Positions 1 through 7,788 of a DNA stretch of 14,807 nucleotides are shown here, piece after piece (positions within the stretch are counted from its first letter, which is position 1; every line of letters begins with the position of its first letter). The notes under the pieces are model-generated. The model saw only the letters and a list, made by a program, of their open reading frames with translations. It searched no databases and was not told where the DNA came from. The stretch lies in the NCBI GenBank assembly GCA_002323535.1, contig DCQT01000039.1, positions 512 to 15,318 of the forward strand, in the 5' to 3' direction. The DNA comes from Bacteriovoracaceae bacterium UBA1511 (GTDB lineage: Bacteria; Bdellovibrionota; Bacteriovoracia; Bacteriovoracales; Bacteriovoracaceae). Both the position numbers and the translations under genes were made by a program.

Positions 1-1199
1 GTTTGCCACCAAGTATCAACAATAGGGCAGCGAGATTTTCCAATATTTTTGTTGTACCACTCCCAAGCTTCTTCATTAATTGGCTCACCAACCGTACCTA
101 AAACTTTTAGTGAATCAAGACTATGAGGAGTAACGAACTCCAGCCCTTGAGCCTCTAGTGCACGAATGGCTGTAGGTGCGGTATAAAAATGGGTTACCTT
201 TAATCTATCTACAATCCCCCACATTCTTCCTGCATCAGGCCAGGTTGGTACGCCTTCAAACATAACGGTCGTGGCGCCATTTAATAACGGCCCATAAGTT
301 GTGTAGGTGTGTCCTGTGATCCAACCAATGTCGGCCGTGCACCAATAGATATCATTTTCTTCAACTTGAAAAACATTTCTAAATGAGTGGTAGGCGTAGG
401 TCATGTATCCACCGGTGGTGTGAAGAAGACCTTTTGGTTTTCCCGTAGAGCCTGAGGTGTATAAAATAAAAAGTGGGTCTTCACTATCAAGGGCCAGGGC
501 ATCACATTCCGCGTTTAACTCCATCATGGAATCTTCTAGATAAAAGTCTCTATCCATTGTCATAGGTGTGTCGTATTCAAGGTCTACTCGTTGAACAAAA
601 ACCTTTTCAATGGAGGGTGAGGTCTTTAATGCCTCGTCTGTAATTTCTTTAAGTGGAATTTTTTTTGTCCCACGAAGAGAGACATCATTTGTAAAAAGAA
701 TTTTTGCTCCACAATCATTAATCCGATCGCTCAGGGCCTTAGCCGAAAAACCACCAAACACTACAGAATGAATAGCACCAATTCGTGTGCATGCAAGTAT
801 TCCTGTCATAAGCTCAGGCGTCATGCCCATATAAAAAATAACTCGGTCACCTTTTTTTACACCGGCTTCTTTTAAAAGGTTCGCCATCTGACAGGCGCGG
901 GTATGAAGCTCCTCGTAAGTGATAAATTCAATTTCTGCATCGGGATCATTTTTTACGTAGACGAGTGCATTTTTATCTTTTTTCGTTTCAAGGTGACGAT
1001 CCAAACAATTATAAGAAAGATTGGTTGTTCCATCTTCGAACCACTTAATTTTAAGATCATTAAAATTTCCAGAGCTTACTTTTGAAAATGGTTTAAACCA
1101 ATGGAGGTTTTTTGCAACTGAGGCCCAGTAAGCGTCATTTTCTGTGATGGAGTTATTATATTGAGAAGTGTAATCATCCATTGAAGATATTTTTTCCAT
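1..1199 (-). CDS. acs: Acetyl-CoA synthetase (AMP-forming), N-terminal part, cut by window start
   Basis: Activates acetate with ATP and CoA to acetyl-CoA through an acetyl-AMP intermediate, in the cytoplasm. The visible 399 codons cover the Acs N-terminal domain and most of the large adenylation domain; the family is about 650 residues, so the C-terminal lid domain and its acetylatable lysine lie outside the window. Visible signatures are SYNCLDRHL near the N-terminus, HSVVFGGFSA, the P-loop-like YTSGSTGKPKG at residues 247-257, YWCTADIGWITGH, the MFEGVPTWPD segment, GEPINEEAWEWY and the start of the DTWWQT motif at the edge. These follow Acs closely, and acetoacetyl-CoA or propionyl-CoA synthetase fits less well. 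The start is the ATG at 1199, with AAGGA eight bases upstream. The gene is divergent from the sigma factor. The reading frame is open with no defect seen. Confidence 0.96.
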   Translation of the reverse strand, partial: MEKISSMDDYTSQYNNSITENDAYWASVAKNLHWFKPFSKVSSGNFNDLKIKWFEDGTTNLSYNCLDRHLETKKDKNALVYVKNDPDAEIEFITYEELHTRACQMANLLKEAGVKKGDRVIFYMGMTPELMTGILACTRIGAIHSVVFGGFSAKALSDRINDCGAKILFTNDVSLRGTKKIPLKEITDEALKTSPSIEKVFVQRVDLEYDTPMTMDRDFYLEDSMMELNAECDALALDSEDPLFILYTSGSTGKPKGLLHTTGGYMTYAYHSFRNVFQVEENDIYWCTADIGWITGHTYTTYGPLLNGATTVMFEGVPTWPDAGRMWGIVDRLKVTHFYTAPTAIRALEAQGLEFVTPHSLDSLKVLGTVGEPINEEAWEWYNKNIGKSRCPIVDTWWQ

Positions 1200-1233
1200 G
1201 AAACTGATCCTTGTTATTTTGAAAATCATTTCC

Positions 1234-1262
1234 ATGCTAGGCCCAAAACCCATCACTGACAA
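1234..1262 (-). promoter_or_regulatory. Sigma-70-like promoter candidate for acs
   Basis: On the minus strand TTGTCA (1262-1257) is followed, after exactly 17 bases, by TAGCAT (1239-1234). This matches the -35 consensus at 5 of 6 positions and the -10 consensus at 4 of 6. Transcription would begin near 1227, giving a leader of under 30 bases before the acs ATG. The spacing is ideal, but the organism's promoter consensus is unknown, so this is inferred from the E. coli-type pattern. Confidence 0.5.
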
Positions 1263-1422
1263 ATTTTTGAGGCACTAAAAATTATTTACCAAATATTTTT
1301 GATTCATTAAAAATGGGGGGAAGAAAGCAAGTAATTTCAGTTAACTAAGCATGCTAAGAGCTAGCGCCAAAAATAAATTTTCTTTTCTTAAATGAATTCG
1401 GGGAATAGTCTGATTAAAAGAC

Positions 1423-1449
1423 TCAAGTACTTTTTTGAAACACCGACAA
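1423..1449 (+). promoter_or_regulatory. Sigma-28-like promoter candidate upstream of the sigma factor gene
   Basis: TCAAGTAC (1423-1430), 11 bases, then ACCGACAA (1442-1449) resembles the E. coli sigma-28 consensus TAAAGTTT-N11-GCCGATAA. It matches 5 of 8 and 6 of 8 positions with exact spacing. The predicted start lies about 43 bases before the ATG at 1500. Because the gene downstream encodes a sigma-28-family factor, this would be an autoregulatory promoter. The match is partial and could be chance. Confidence 0.35.
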
Positions 1450-1499
1450 GGGGAAGGTGAGTTTAAATGGGTACAAAAAACTCAAGCTTTGGAGAATGA

Positions 1500-2288
1500 A
1501 TGAAAAAAGCGAAAACAAATGTGATTCAATTCCCTTCCCCTACGAAAAAGGTTCGTTCGAAGGCCAAAAAACAGCAAATGATTGTCGAGTGCATGCCCCT
1601 AGTGAGGATTGTGGCTAGAAGAATCGTTCGAAAAACTCCACCAAATGTTGAATATGATGACCTTGTTAGCTGTGGCGTCATTGGACTCATAGATGCGATT
1701 GATAAATTTGAGCCAGATAAAGGGACAAAGTTTAAAACATATGCGGAGCATAGAATTCGCGGCGCTATATTAGACGAACTGCGTGCTCAGGACTGGGTTC
1801 CAAGGAGTATTCGAAGAAAAGAGCGCATGATTGAAAAAAGTATTTCAAAACTAGAAAGTGATCTTGGTAGGAGGGCAACACCAAAGGATATCTCTAAAGA
1901 TTTAAAAATCGAAGAGGAGAAGGTCTATCAAATGCTTCATTTGATCTCGCCGGCGCAAGTCATTTGCTATGATGATTACGCTAGTTTAAAAACGGAAAAG
2001 ACCTCGCATGAATCAAGTTACGTAGAAAACATATATAAAAATAACCCTTATAGAAACGTAAGCCTTAATTCCTCAAAAGAATACATTCTCAAGACAATGG
2101 AATCATTGACCGAGAGTGAACAAACCATCATGGTTCTTTATTATTTTGAAAGTAAAAATCTTAAAGAAATTAGTGATATTTTAGGAATTACGGAATCCCG
2201 GGTAAGCCAGCTTCATATGCGCGCTAAGGGCAAAATGAAAGACTGGTTGGCCGGTGAGTTCAGCGCCTTGGAGGATTTGGCCGCATAA
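1500..2288 (+). CDS. fliA: Sigma-28 family RNA polymerase sigma factor (FliA/WhiG type)
   Basis: Directs RNA polymerase to a dedicated promoter set; relatives control late flagellar genes (FliA) or development (WhiG). The 262 residues fit the family length. Region 2 includes VEYDDLVSCGVIGLIDAI and the strongly conserved RIRGAILDELRAQDWVPRS starting at residue 85. Region 3 follows with RRATPKDISKDLKIEEEKV. Region 4 carries the helix-turn-helix LKEISDILGITESRVSQLH from residue 221. Region 1.1 is absent, as expected for group 3 sigmas. The start ATG at 1500 has GGAG five bases upstream. No flagellar or anti-sigma (FlgM-like) gene is nearby: the neighbours are acs and a leucine-degradation operon. 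Family assignment is secure. Whether this is the orthologue of flagellar FliA or a paralogue with another regulon cannot be decided here, so the symbol is provisional. Confidence 0.9.
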   Translation: MKKAKTNVIQFPSPTKKVRSKAKKQQMIVECMPLVRIVARRIVRKTPPNVEYDDLVSCGVIGLIDAIDKFEPDKGTKFKTYAEHRIRGAILDELRAQDWVPRSIRRKERMIEKSISKLESDLGRRATPKDISKDLKIEEEKVYQMLHLISPAQVICYDDYASLKTEKTSHESSYVENIYKNNPYRNVSLNSSKEYILKTMESLTESEQTIMVLYYFESKNLKEISDILGITESRVSQLHMRAKGKMKDWLAGEFSALEDLAA

Positions 2289-2298
2289 ATGATCAAAT

Positions 2299-2343
2299 AC
2301 GTGGTTTTAAGGTGAATTAGGGCGCTAATTTGCCTCGCCACGT
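2299..2343 (+). promoter_or_regulatory. Long imperfect RNA hairpin between the sigma factor and leucine operon
   Basis: ACGTGG (2299-2304) pairs with CCACGT (2338-2343). Inside it, AGGTGAATTAG (2310-2320) pairs with CTAATTTGCCT (2325-2335) over 11 positions if two G-U wobbles are allowed, with a GGCG loop. The result is a two-part stem of 17 pairs starting 11 bases after the sigma factor stop. No T-run follows, so it is not a classic intrinsic terminator. It could stabilise the 3' end of the sigma mRNA, assist Rho-dependent termination, or act in the liuB leader. No convincing promoter was found in the remaining spacer up to 2419. Confidence 0.4.
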
Positions 2344-2419
2344 CTTGCCAAGATGTCCTAAAAATTTAAGACTAGCTCCTGTAAAAATAAGTAGTTAAAT
2401 CATATTTTAAGGAGCACCC

Positions 2420-4048
2420 ATGGAGGTCTTTCAGACTAAAGTTTCAACCTCTAGCGAAGCATATAAACAAAACGCCGAAGTTCAAAAATCTCATCTGGAA
2501 AAATTAAATCAATCATTAGAAAAAGTTCGCCTCGGAGGCGGAGAAGTTTACGTTTCTCGTCATCATGAACGAGGAAAAAAGTTGGCCCGTGAAAGAATTG
2601 AAATGATCCTCGATGATGATTCGCCATTTTTGGAGTTATCTCAGCTAGCTGGCCATGACCTCTATGAAGGGATGGATGTTCCAAGTGGAGCGATTGTGAC
2701 GGGCATTGGACGAGTTCACGGAGTGGATTGTATGTTTGTCGCAAACGACGCTACTGTTAAAGGCGGAACTTATTTTCCGATCACAGTAAAAAAACATCTT
2801 CGCGCTCAGGAGATTGCTTTTGAAAATAGGCTTCCTTGTATTTACCTAGTGGATTCTGGGGGCGCATTTTTACCAAAGCAAGATGAAGTATTTCCGGATC
2901 GAGATCACTTCGGTCGAATCTTTTTTAATCAAGCGCAAATGTCTGCTGCAGGGGTTCCTCAAATTGCGATCGTTTGTGGAAGTTGCACCGCCGGTGGTGC
3001 TTACGTTCCCGCCATGAGTGATGAAAGTGTTATTGTCAAAGGCAATGGCACCATTTTTCTTGGAGGCCCACCTCTTGTTAAGGCCGCGACTGGAGAGGAA
3101 GTTACAGCGGAAGAACTTGGTGGAGCTCGAGTGCATTCATTTGAAAGTGGCGTGACTGATCATTTTGCCGAAACGGAAGATGACGCTTTGATTATGGCAA
3201 GAAACATTGTGGAAAATCTGAATTATCAAAGTGAGGGAAAACTCGCTGGGCAGTTCATGGGGAAAAAACCTGTTGTCGCACCTGCGTATGACATCAAAGA
3301 AATCTCTGGCATTGTTTCAAAAGATTCAAAAATTCCATTTGATGTCAGAGAAATTATCGCTCGCTTAGTAGATGGAAGTGAGTTTCAAGAATTTAAACAA
3401 AAATATGGAACGACACTTGTTTGTGGGTTCGCTCGAATGTTTGGACAGCAAATTGGTATTGTTGCCAACAATGGAATTCTTTTTTCTGAAAGTGCTCAAA
3501 AAGGCGCGCACTTTATTGAATTATGTGGCCAGAGAAATATCCCGCTTGTTTTTCTTCAAAACATCACCGGTTTCATGGTGGGGAAAAAATATGAAAGTGA
3601 AGGAATCGCTAAGCATGGCGCAAAAATGGTGACAGCGGTGTCTACAGTAAATGTGCCTAAGTTTACAATAGTTATCGGTGGAAGTTTTGGCGCTGGAAAC
3701 TACGGAATGTGTGGGCGTGCCTATAGTCCGCGATTTTTATGGATGTGGCCAAACGCAAGAATTAGCGTCATGGGTGGAGACCAAGCAGCTGGCGTTTTAA
3801 GCACCGTTCGTCAAGGAGCACTTGCAGCGAAAGGTAAAGAGCCGATGACTCCTGAACAAGTAGCGGAGTTTGAAAAACCGATTAAGCAAAAATATGAAAA
3901 AGAAGGAAGCGCCTATTACTCAACGGCAAGACTTTGGGATGATGGAATCATTGCTCCGGAAGATACCAGGAAAATTTTAGGTTATGCGATCAAAGTCTCA
4001 ATGAACAAAAAAATTGAACCAACTAAGTTTGGCGTTTTTAGAATGTAG
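2420..4048 (+). CDS. liuB: Methylcrotonoyl-CoA carboxylase, carboxyltransferase (beta) subunit
   Basis: Transfers the carboxyl group from carboxybiotin to 3-methylcrotonyl-CoA, giving 3-methylglutaconyl-CoA in leucine (and isoprenoid) degradation, as part of an alpha-beta complex in the cytoplasm. The 542 residues fit MCC beta (about 535). The N-terminal crotonase-like half contains [55 protein letters not shown] and the oxyanion-loop [13 protein letters not shown] at 187-199. The C-terminal half contains QNITGFMVG and [16 protein letters not shown] at 420-435. The [10 protein letters not shown] segment and the tail separate MCC from propionyl- or acetyl-CoA carboxyltransferases (PccB, AccD). 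The start ATG at 2420 follows AAGGAG at a spacing of five. It is the first gene of a tight operon whose next gene begins nine bases after the stop. Confidence 0.94.
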   Translation: MEVFQTKVSTSSEAYKQNAEVQKSHLEKLNQSLEKVRLGGGEVYVSRHHERGKKLARERIEMILDDDSPFLELSQLAGHDLYEGMDVPSGAIVTGIGRVHGVDCMFVANDATVKGGTYFPITVKKHLRAQEIAFENRLPCIYLVDSGGAFLPKQDEVFPDRDHFGRIFFNQAQMSAAGVPQIAIVCGSCTAGGAYVPAMSDESVIVKGNGTIFLGGPPLVKAATGEEVTAEELGGARVHSFESGVTDHFAETEDDALIMARNIVENLNYQSEGKLAGQFMGKKPVVAPAYDIKEISGIVSKDSKIPFDVREIIARLVDGSEFQEFKQKYGTTLVCGFARMFGQQIGIVANNGILFSESAQKGAHFIELCGQRNIPLVFLQNITGFMVGKKYESEGIAKHGAKMVTAVSTVNVPKFTIVIGGSFGAGNYGMCGRAYSPRFLWMWPNARISVMGGDQAAGVLSTVRQGALAAKGKEPMTPEQVAEFEKPIKQKYEKEGSAYYSTARLWDDGIIAPEDTRKILGYAIKVSMNKKIEPTKFGVFRM

Positions 4049-4057
4049 GAGATTGGG

Positions 4058-4852
4058 ATGAGTTTTATCAGTGTTGAAAAAAAAGATTCAGGAATTTGTT
4101 ACTTAACTCTTAATCGCCCTGAAATTCACAATGCTTTTGATGAAGTATTAATTAATGAATTAACGATATTTTTTAATGACGTGAGTAGTGATGATTCCGT
4201 CAGTGCCGTTGTGATGTCAGGCGCTGGGAAATCATTTTGCGCTGGGGCGGATCTCAACTGGATGAAAAAAATGGTGAGCTACTCAATGGAAGAAAACCTC
4301 GCTGATTCAAAAAATCTCGCAGGGATGCTCTCTTCAATGAATAACTGCCAAAAACCTGTGATTGGTCTAATTGATGGGGCCACAATGGGAGGCGGTGTTG
4401 GACTGGCCAGCTGTTTTGATTTTGCTGTCGCCACCACAAGATCATTTTTTGCCTTAAGTGAGGTAAAGCTTGGTATTTTACCTGCGGTTATTTCTCCTTT
4501 TGTGATTTCAAAAATTGGAGAGTCCCAGGCCCGCCGATTTTTTATCTCCGGCGAGAGATTTTCTGCAGGTAAAGCAAAAGAGATTGGGCTTGTTCACGAA
4601 GTCGCAGAAACAGCGGAGCAAGCGGAAACAATGATTGAAGAGTATGTAAAACAAGTCATGTCATCAGCACCAACCGCTAGAGTGCTCGCCAAAAAATTAG
4701 TGTCAAAAATTTCTCATGAACTAAGCACTGATCAACAAAAAATTGGTTACGCCTGTGAATTAATCGCTAGCGTTCGTATTAGTGATGAAGGGCAAGAGGG
4801 GATGAGTGCGCTTTTAGAAAAAAGAAAACCTTCTTGGGTTCAAGGTAAATAA
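4058..4852 (+). CDS. liuC: Methylglutaconyl-CoA hydratase (crotonase family)
   Basis: Hydrates 3-methylglutaconyl-CoA to HMG-CoA, the step between MCC and HMG-CoA lyase. The 264 residues have crotonase-family length. Visible features are the N-terminal YLTLNRPEIHNAF, the oxyanion-hole segment FCAGADLNWMKK, GATMGGGVGLASC, and LSEVKLGILPAVISPFV followed by ARRFFISGERF. The PAVISPFV and RRFFISGERF stretches are typical of bacterial LiuC-type hydratases. By alignment from memory to rat crotonase, the Glu164 equivalent is present (Glu135) and the Glu144 position is Gly115, which is usual in this subgroup. GGAG overlapping the liuB stop lies six bases before the ATG. The last base of its TAA is the first base of the next ATG (TAATG), so translation is probably coupled. 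Confidence 0.9.
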   Translation: MSFISVEKKDSGICYLTLNRPEIHNAFDEVLINELTIFFNDVSSDDSVSAVVMSGAGKSFCAGADLNWMKKMVSYSMEENLADSKNLAGMLSSMNNCQKPVIGLIDGATMGGGVGLASCFDFAVATTRSFFALSEVKLGILPAVISPFVISKIGESQARRFFISGERFSAGKAKEIGLVHEVAETAEQAETMIEEYVKQVMSSAPTARVLAKKLVSKISHELSTDQQKIGYACELIASVRISDEGQEGMSALLEKRKPSWVQGK

Positions 4853-6366
4853 TGAGTGAACAATTAAAAGAACAAAAAATTAAAAAATTACTTATTTCCA
4901 ATCGAGGTGAAATTGCCTGCAGAGTAATTCATACGGCAAAACTTTTAGGAATAAAAACGGTGGCCCTTTTTACGCCAGATGAAAAAAATGCCAAGCACGT
5001 GCAAATGGCCGACGAGGCTTTTTCTCTAGGTGAAGGTGTTTTAGGAGAGACCTATTTAAATAAACAAAAAATTATTTCTATCGCCAGAGAATCTGGTGCG
5101 GAGGCGATTCACCCAGGGTACGGGTTTTTATCAGAAAATGCTGAGTTTTGTGAGCTCGTTGAAAAAGCAGGGATTATTTTTGTTGGCCCAACATCTGAGC
5201 ACATAAGACTCATGGGTGATAAAATAATGTCCAAAACCAAAATGCAGGAGATCAGTGTTCCAGTAATCCCTGGCTATAACGGTAATGATCAATCTGCGGC
5301 CAACTTAAAAAAACAAGCAAAGATTATTGGATTTCCTGTTTTAATTAAGGCGACTGCTGGTGGTGGCGGAAAAGGAATGAGAATTGTTCATAAAGAGGAG
5401 GATTTCTCGGCCAGTCTTGAAAGCGCCAAAAGTGAAGCCTTGAGTTCATTTTCTAATGGTGATGTTTTAATTGAGAAGTTCATCACAAAGCCTCGGCACA
5501 TTGAAGTTCAAATGATGAGTGATACCCATGAAAATCATCTTCATTTTTATGAACGAGAGTGCTCTATTCAACGGCGTTATCAAAAAATTATTGAAGAAAC
5601 GCCTTCGGTGGCCTTGACGCCAGAGATTCGTGAATCTATTTGCACAGACGCAGTTAAAATTACTTCAGCTATCAATTATCGCGGTGCTGCAACAGTTGAA
5701 TTTATTCTTGATGAAGATGGGAGCTACTACTTTTTAGAGATGAACACCCGTCTTCAAGTAGAACACCCAATTACTGAAGAAGTAACAGGAGTTGATCTTG
5801 TTGCCATGCAGATTCTTGTGGCCGAGGGAAAAAAACTTCCTTATGAGCAAGAAAAGATCTCTCAGCGTGGGCACTCCATTGAATGTCGAATTTATGCCGA
5901 AGATCCAGAAAATAACTTTTTTCCAACCACGGGAAAAATTTTTGTTGTGGGAAAAAGTGATCTTCCTGGAGTGAGACTTGATTCAGGGATTCAAAACGGA
6001 GATGAGGTCACAGTTAACTATGACCCAATGATTGCTAAACTGATTGTTCACGCTGAAAACCGTGGGATGGCCATTTCAAAAATGCAAAAAGCATTAAATG
6101 ATTATCCGTTTCTTGGGCTAAAAAATAATCGGCTTTATCTTAAAAAGGTTCTTGGCTCAGAGGCTTTTAAAGAAGGAGAAACCTGGACGAATTTCATTGA
6201 TGAGCACCCAGAGTTATTTGAGCAATGTGAAAAAAGAAATTTCCCGGTAGAGAATTCTTTGTATGGAATGTTTTGTGGAGGCGTTTTCAAAAAGACCAAT
6301 ATCTCTCAGTCTAATTCTAGCGTAGAGGAATTTATTGAAGACGAACTTCAAAAATTTAGGAATTAA
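4852..6366 (+). CDS. liuD: Methylcrotonoyl-CoA carboxylase, biotin carboxylase part of alpha chain (split LiuD)
   Basis: Uses ATP and bicarbonate to carboxylate biotin carried by the next protein. Biotin carboxylase domains run in order through the 504 residues: N-terminal LLISNRGEIACRVI, HPGYGFLSENAEF, ATP-grasp glycine loop GGGGKG at 170-175, KPRHIEVQ, ERECSIQRRYQKIIEE and the catalytic NTRLQVEHP at 298-306. In Pseudomonas-type LiuD/MccA this domain is fused to a BT linker and a biotin carrier domain in about 660 residues. Here a TAA at 6364-6366 ends the ORF in the linker, and the carrier ORF restarts in the same frame four bases later (ATG at 6370). The two ORFs sum to 670 residues, close to an intact alpha chain. 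AAGG lies six bases before the start, which overlaps the liuC stop by one base. Confidence 0.92.
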   Translation: MSEQLKEQKIKKLLISNRGEIACRVIHTAKLLGIKTVALFTPDEKNAKHVQMADEAFSLGEGVLGETYLNKQKIISIARESGAEAIHPGYGFLSENAEFCELVEKAGIIFVGPTSEHIRLMGDKIMSKTKMQEISVPVIPGYNGNDQSAANLKKQAKIIGFPVLIKATAGGGGKGMRIVHKEEDFSASLESAKSEALSSFSNGDVLIEKFITKPRHIEVQMMSDTHENHLHFYERECSIQRRYQKIIEETPSVALTPEIRESICTDAVKITSAINYRGAATVEFILDEDGSYYFLEMNTRLQVEHPITEEVTGVDLVAMQILVAEGKKLPYEQEKISQRGHSIECRIYAEDPENNFFPTTGKIFVVGKSDLPGVRLDSGIQNGDEVTVNYDPMIAKLIVHAENRGMAISKMQKALNDYPFLGLKNNRLYLKKVLGSEAFKEGETWTNFIDEHPELFEQCEKRNFPVENSLYGMFCGGVFKKTNISQSNSSVEEFIEDELQKFRN

Positions 6367-6372
6367 GTTATG
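6358..6372 (+). promoter_or_regulatory. Stop/restart junction with ribosome binding site inside the split alpha chain
   Basis: The codons read AGG AAT TAA GTT ATG. AGGA at 6358-6361 is a Shine-Dalgarno match eight bases before the ATG at 6370, which lies in the same reading frame as the upstream ORF. A properly spaced binding site argues that the carrier is made as a separate chain by coupled re-initiation. Readthrough of the single TAA would yield a fused alpha chain with two extra codons. Confidence 0.65.
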
Positions 6373-6870
6373 GCAAAAAAATTAATGCTTGGTAAAAATT
6401 TGATTGATGGGGCCGAGTTTAAAAAAGACTCTGATGGGTACTTCGTTAAATTCAATGAGCAAGAAACAAGAGTAGAAGTTCTCCATTCTTTAGAGAACAA
6501 AATTATTTTTAACGTTAATGGCGTTAAAAAAGTGGCGCACTATCACGCGGATCAAAAAGGAGTTCACCTGGATGTTGAGGGGCGCTCTTACCTTCTTCAT
6601 GGTCCCAAAAAATCCCTAGGTAAAGTCAGCGGCGGCGAAGAGGAAGGGCAATTAAAAAGCCCCATGCCGGGTAAGGTTTTACAAGTCCTTATTAATGAAG
6701 GTGAGACGGTTTCCAATGGCCAAGCTCTCTTAGTCATGGAAGCGATGAAAATGGAGCATACAATAAAATCACCAGGTGATGCTGTGGTTGAAAAAGTCTT
6801 GTATGAGGCAGGGGATCTTGTCGAGGGTGACGTTGAGCTAATTGTTCTTGGTGAGGGGAAAAAGGAATAA
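6370..6870 (+). CDS. Biotin carboxyl carrier protein with partial BT linker (C-terminal part of split LiuD)
   Basis: Carries the biotin that shuttles CO2 between the biotin carboxylase upstream and the carboxyltransferase LiuB. Of 166 residues, about the first 90 look like the BT-type linker domain of methylcrotonyl-CoA carboxylase alpha (beta-rich, for example DGYFVKFNEQETRVEVL and KIIFNVNGVKKVAHY). The remainder is a biotinyl domain starting at KSPMPGKVLQVLINEGETV, with the biotin attachment motif EAMKM and the modified lysine at residue 127, 39 residues from the C-terminus. This matches the C-terminal third of LiuD, not the E. coli AccB arrangement with its Pro/Ala-rich linker. The ATG has its own AGGA eight bases upstream. 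HMG-CoA lyase begins six bases after the stop. Confidence 0.9.
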   Translation: MAKKLMLGKNLIDGAEFKKDSDGYFVKFNEQETRVEVLHSLENKIIFNVNGVKKVAHYHADQKGVHLDVEGRSYLLHGPKKSLGKVSGGEEEGQLKSPMPGKVLQVLINEGETVSNGQALLVMEAMKMEHTIKSPGDAVVEKVLYEAGDLVEGDVELIVLGEGKKE

Positions 6871-6876
6871 TTCATC

Positions 6877-7788
6877 ATGAGTGAAAAAATACAAATCATT
6901 GAAGTTGGCCCAAGAGATGGACTTCAAAACGAAAAAAAGCCGATTCCCCTTGGGATGAAATATCGATTTGTGGAAAACCTTCTTGGGGCCGGGATTGATA
7001 ATATTGAAGTTTCAAGCTTTGTCCGTGCAGACCGTATTCCTCAATTAAGTGACGCGGCGGAACTTTTTCAAATGATATATAATAATAAACTCGCTGGAAA
7101 TTTTTCTGCGCTGATACCAAACGTCAAAGGTCTTAATCGTGCGATTGAGTGCCGTGCCAATCGTTTTGCGGTTTTTACCGCTAGCAGCGAAACTTTTAAT
7201 AAAAAAAATATTAACTCAACTATTGAGGAGTCTCTTCACTTGATCGGTGAAGTTTTAGCTGAAGCAAAAAAAACTTCTACTTCCGTTAGAGGCTATGTCT
7301 CTACCGCCTTTGGTTGCCCTTATGAAGGTAAAACGAAGGGAAATGAGGATAAAGTAATTGAAATATGTGAGAAGCTTTTTGATTGGGGCGTGGATGAAAT
7401 TAGTATTGGTGATACCATTGGTGTGGGAAACCCAAACCAAGTAAAAAGTCTTATCAAAAGATTAGAAAAGAAATGGGATCTTAGTCGTTTCGCTATGCAC
7501 TTTCATGACACTTATTCTCGTGCATTGGGAAATGTCATGACATCAATTGAATATGGTATTAGAAAATTTGACTCTTCTGCTGGAGGACTTGGTGGTTGTC
7601 CATACGCTCATGGCGCGACGGGAAACCTGGCCACGGAAGATCTTGTTCACCTTCTTCATGACTTAGGTTTTGAAACAGGGGTGGATCTATACAAATTAAA
7701 AAATTCCTCAAGTGAGATATTTGAATTTCTAGGCAAAACGAGTAGCTCAAAGGTTCATCATGCTATTGGAGATAGTTGTGGAAAATAA
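6877..7788 (+). CDS. liuE: Hydroxymethylglutaryl-CoA lyase
   Basis: Cleaves HMG-CoA to acetyl-CoA and acetoacetate, the last step of leucine breakdown. The 303 residues match the bacterial enzyme (MvaB/LiuE), a DRE-TIM metallolyase with a TIM barrel. Visible catalytic features are VGPRDGLQNE with Arg13 and Asp14, Glu44 in IEVSSFV, the metal ligands His208 and His210 in MHFHDTYS, and the signature GGLGGCPYAHGATGNLATED with the active-site Cys241. All expected catalytic residues are present. AAAGGA at 6861-6866 lies ten bases before the ATG, a rather long spacing that spans the upstream stop codon. The 3' end overlaps the next crotonase gene in another frame. Confidence 0.95.
   Translation: MSEKIQIIEVGPRDGLQNEKKPIPLGMKYRFVENLLGAGIDNIEVSSFVRADRIPQLSDAAELFQMIYNNKLAGNFSALIPNVKGLNRAIECRANRFAVFTASSETFNKKNINSTIEESLHLIGEVLAEAKKTSTSVRGYVSTAFGCPYEGKTKGNEDKVIEICEKLFDWGVDEISIGDTIGVGNPNQVKSLIKRLEKKWDLSRFAMHFHDTYSRALGNVMTSIEYGIRKFDSSAGGLGGCPYAHGATGNLATEDLVHLLHDLGFETGVDLYKLKNSSSEIFEFLGKTSSSKVHHAIGDSCGK

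Larger units (their letters stand above)
1200..1499. other. Divergent intergenic region between acs and the sigma factor gene
   Basis: This 300-base spacer contains no credible coding frame. It is A/T-rich, with A/T tracts at about 1278-1317 and 1366-1392. It holds the two promoter candidates listed separately and a short palindrome AGCATGCT at 1348-1355, which could be a protein-binding site but is too short to call. The right end carries GGAG at 1491-1494, five bases before the sigma factor ATG. Confidence 0.6.

Noticed and set aside
903..1085. Plus-strand ORF inside acs, and similar antisense ORFs inside the leucine operon genes
   Set aside because: They lie opposite strongly conserved coding sequence, lack convincing binding sites and show no recognisable protein features.
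2289..2419. Sigma-28 or sigma-70 promoter directly before liuB
   Set aside because: No CCGA-type -10 with a matching -35 is present, and TTGCCA at 2345-2350 has no good -10 at 16-18 bases.
6340..6400. Frameshift or assembly indel splitting the alpha chain
   Set aside because: The two ORFs are in the same frame, so no indel is needed; only the TAA at 6364-6366 separates them. The AGGA site before the second ATG supports a genuine split.
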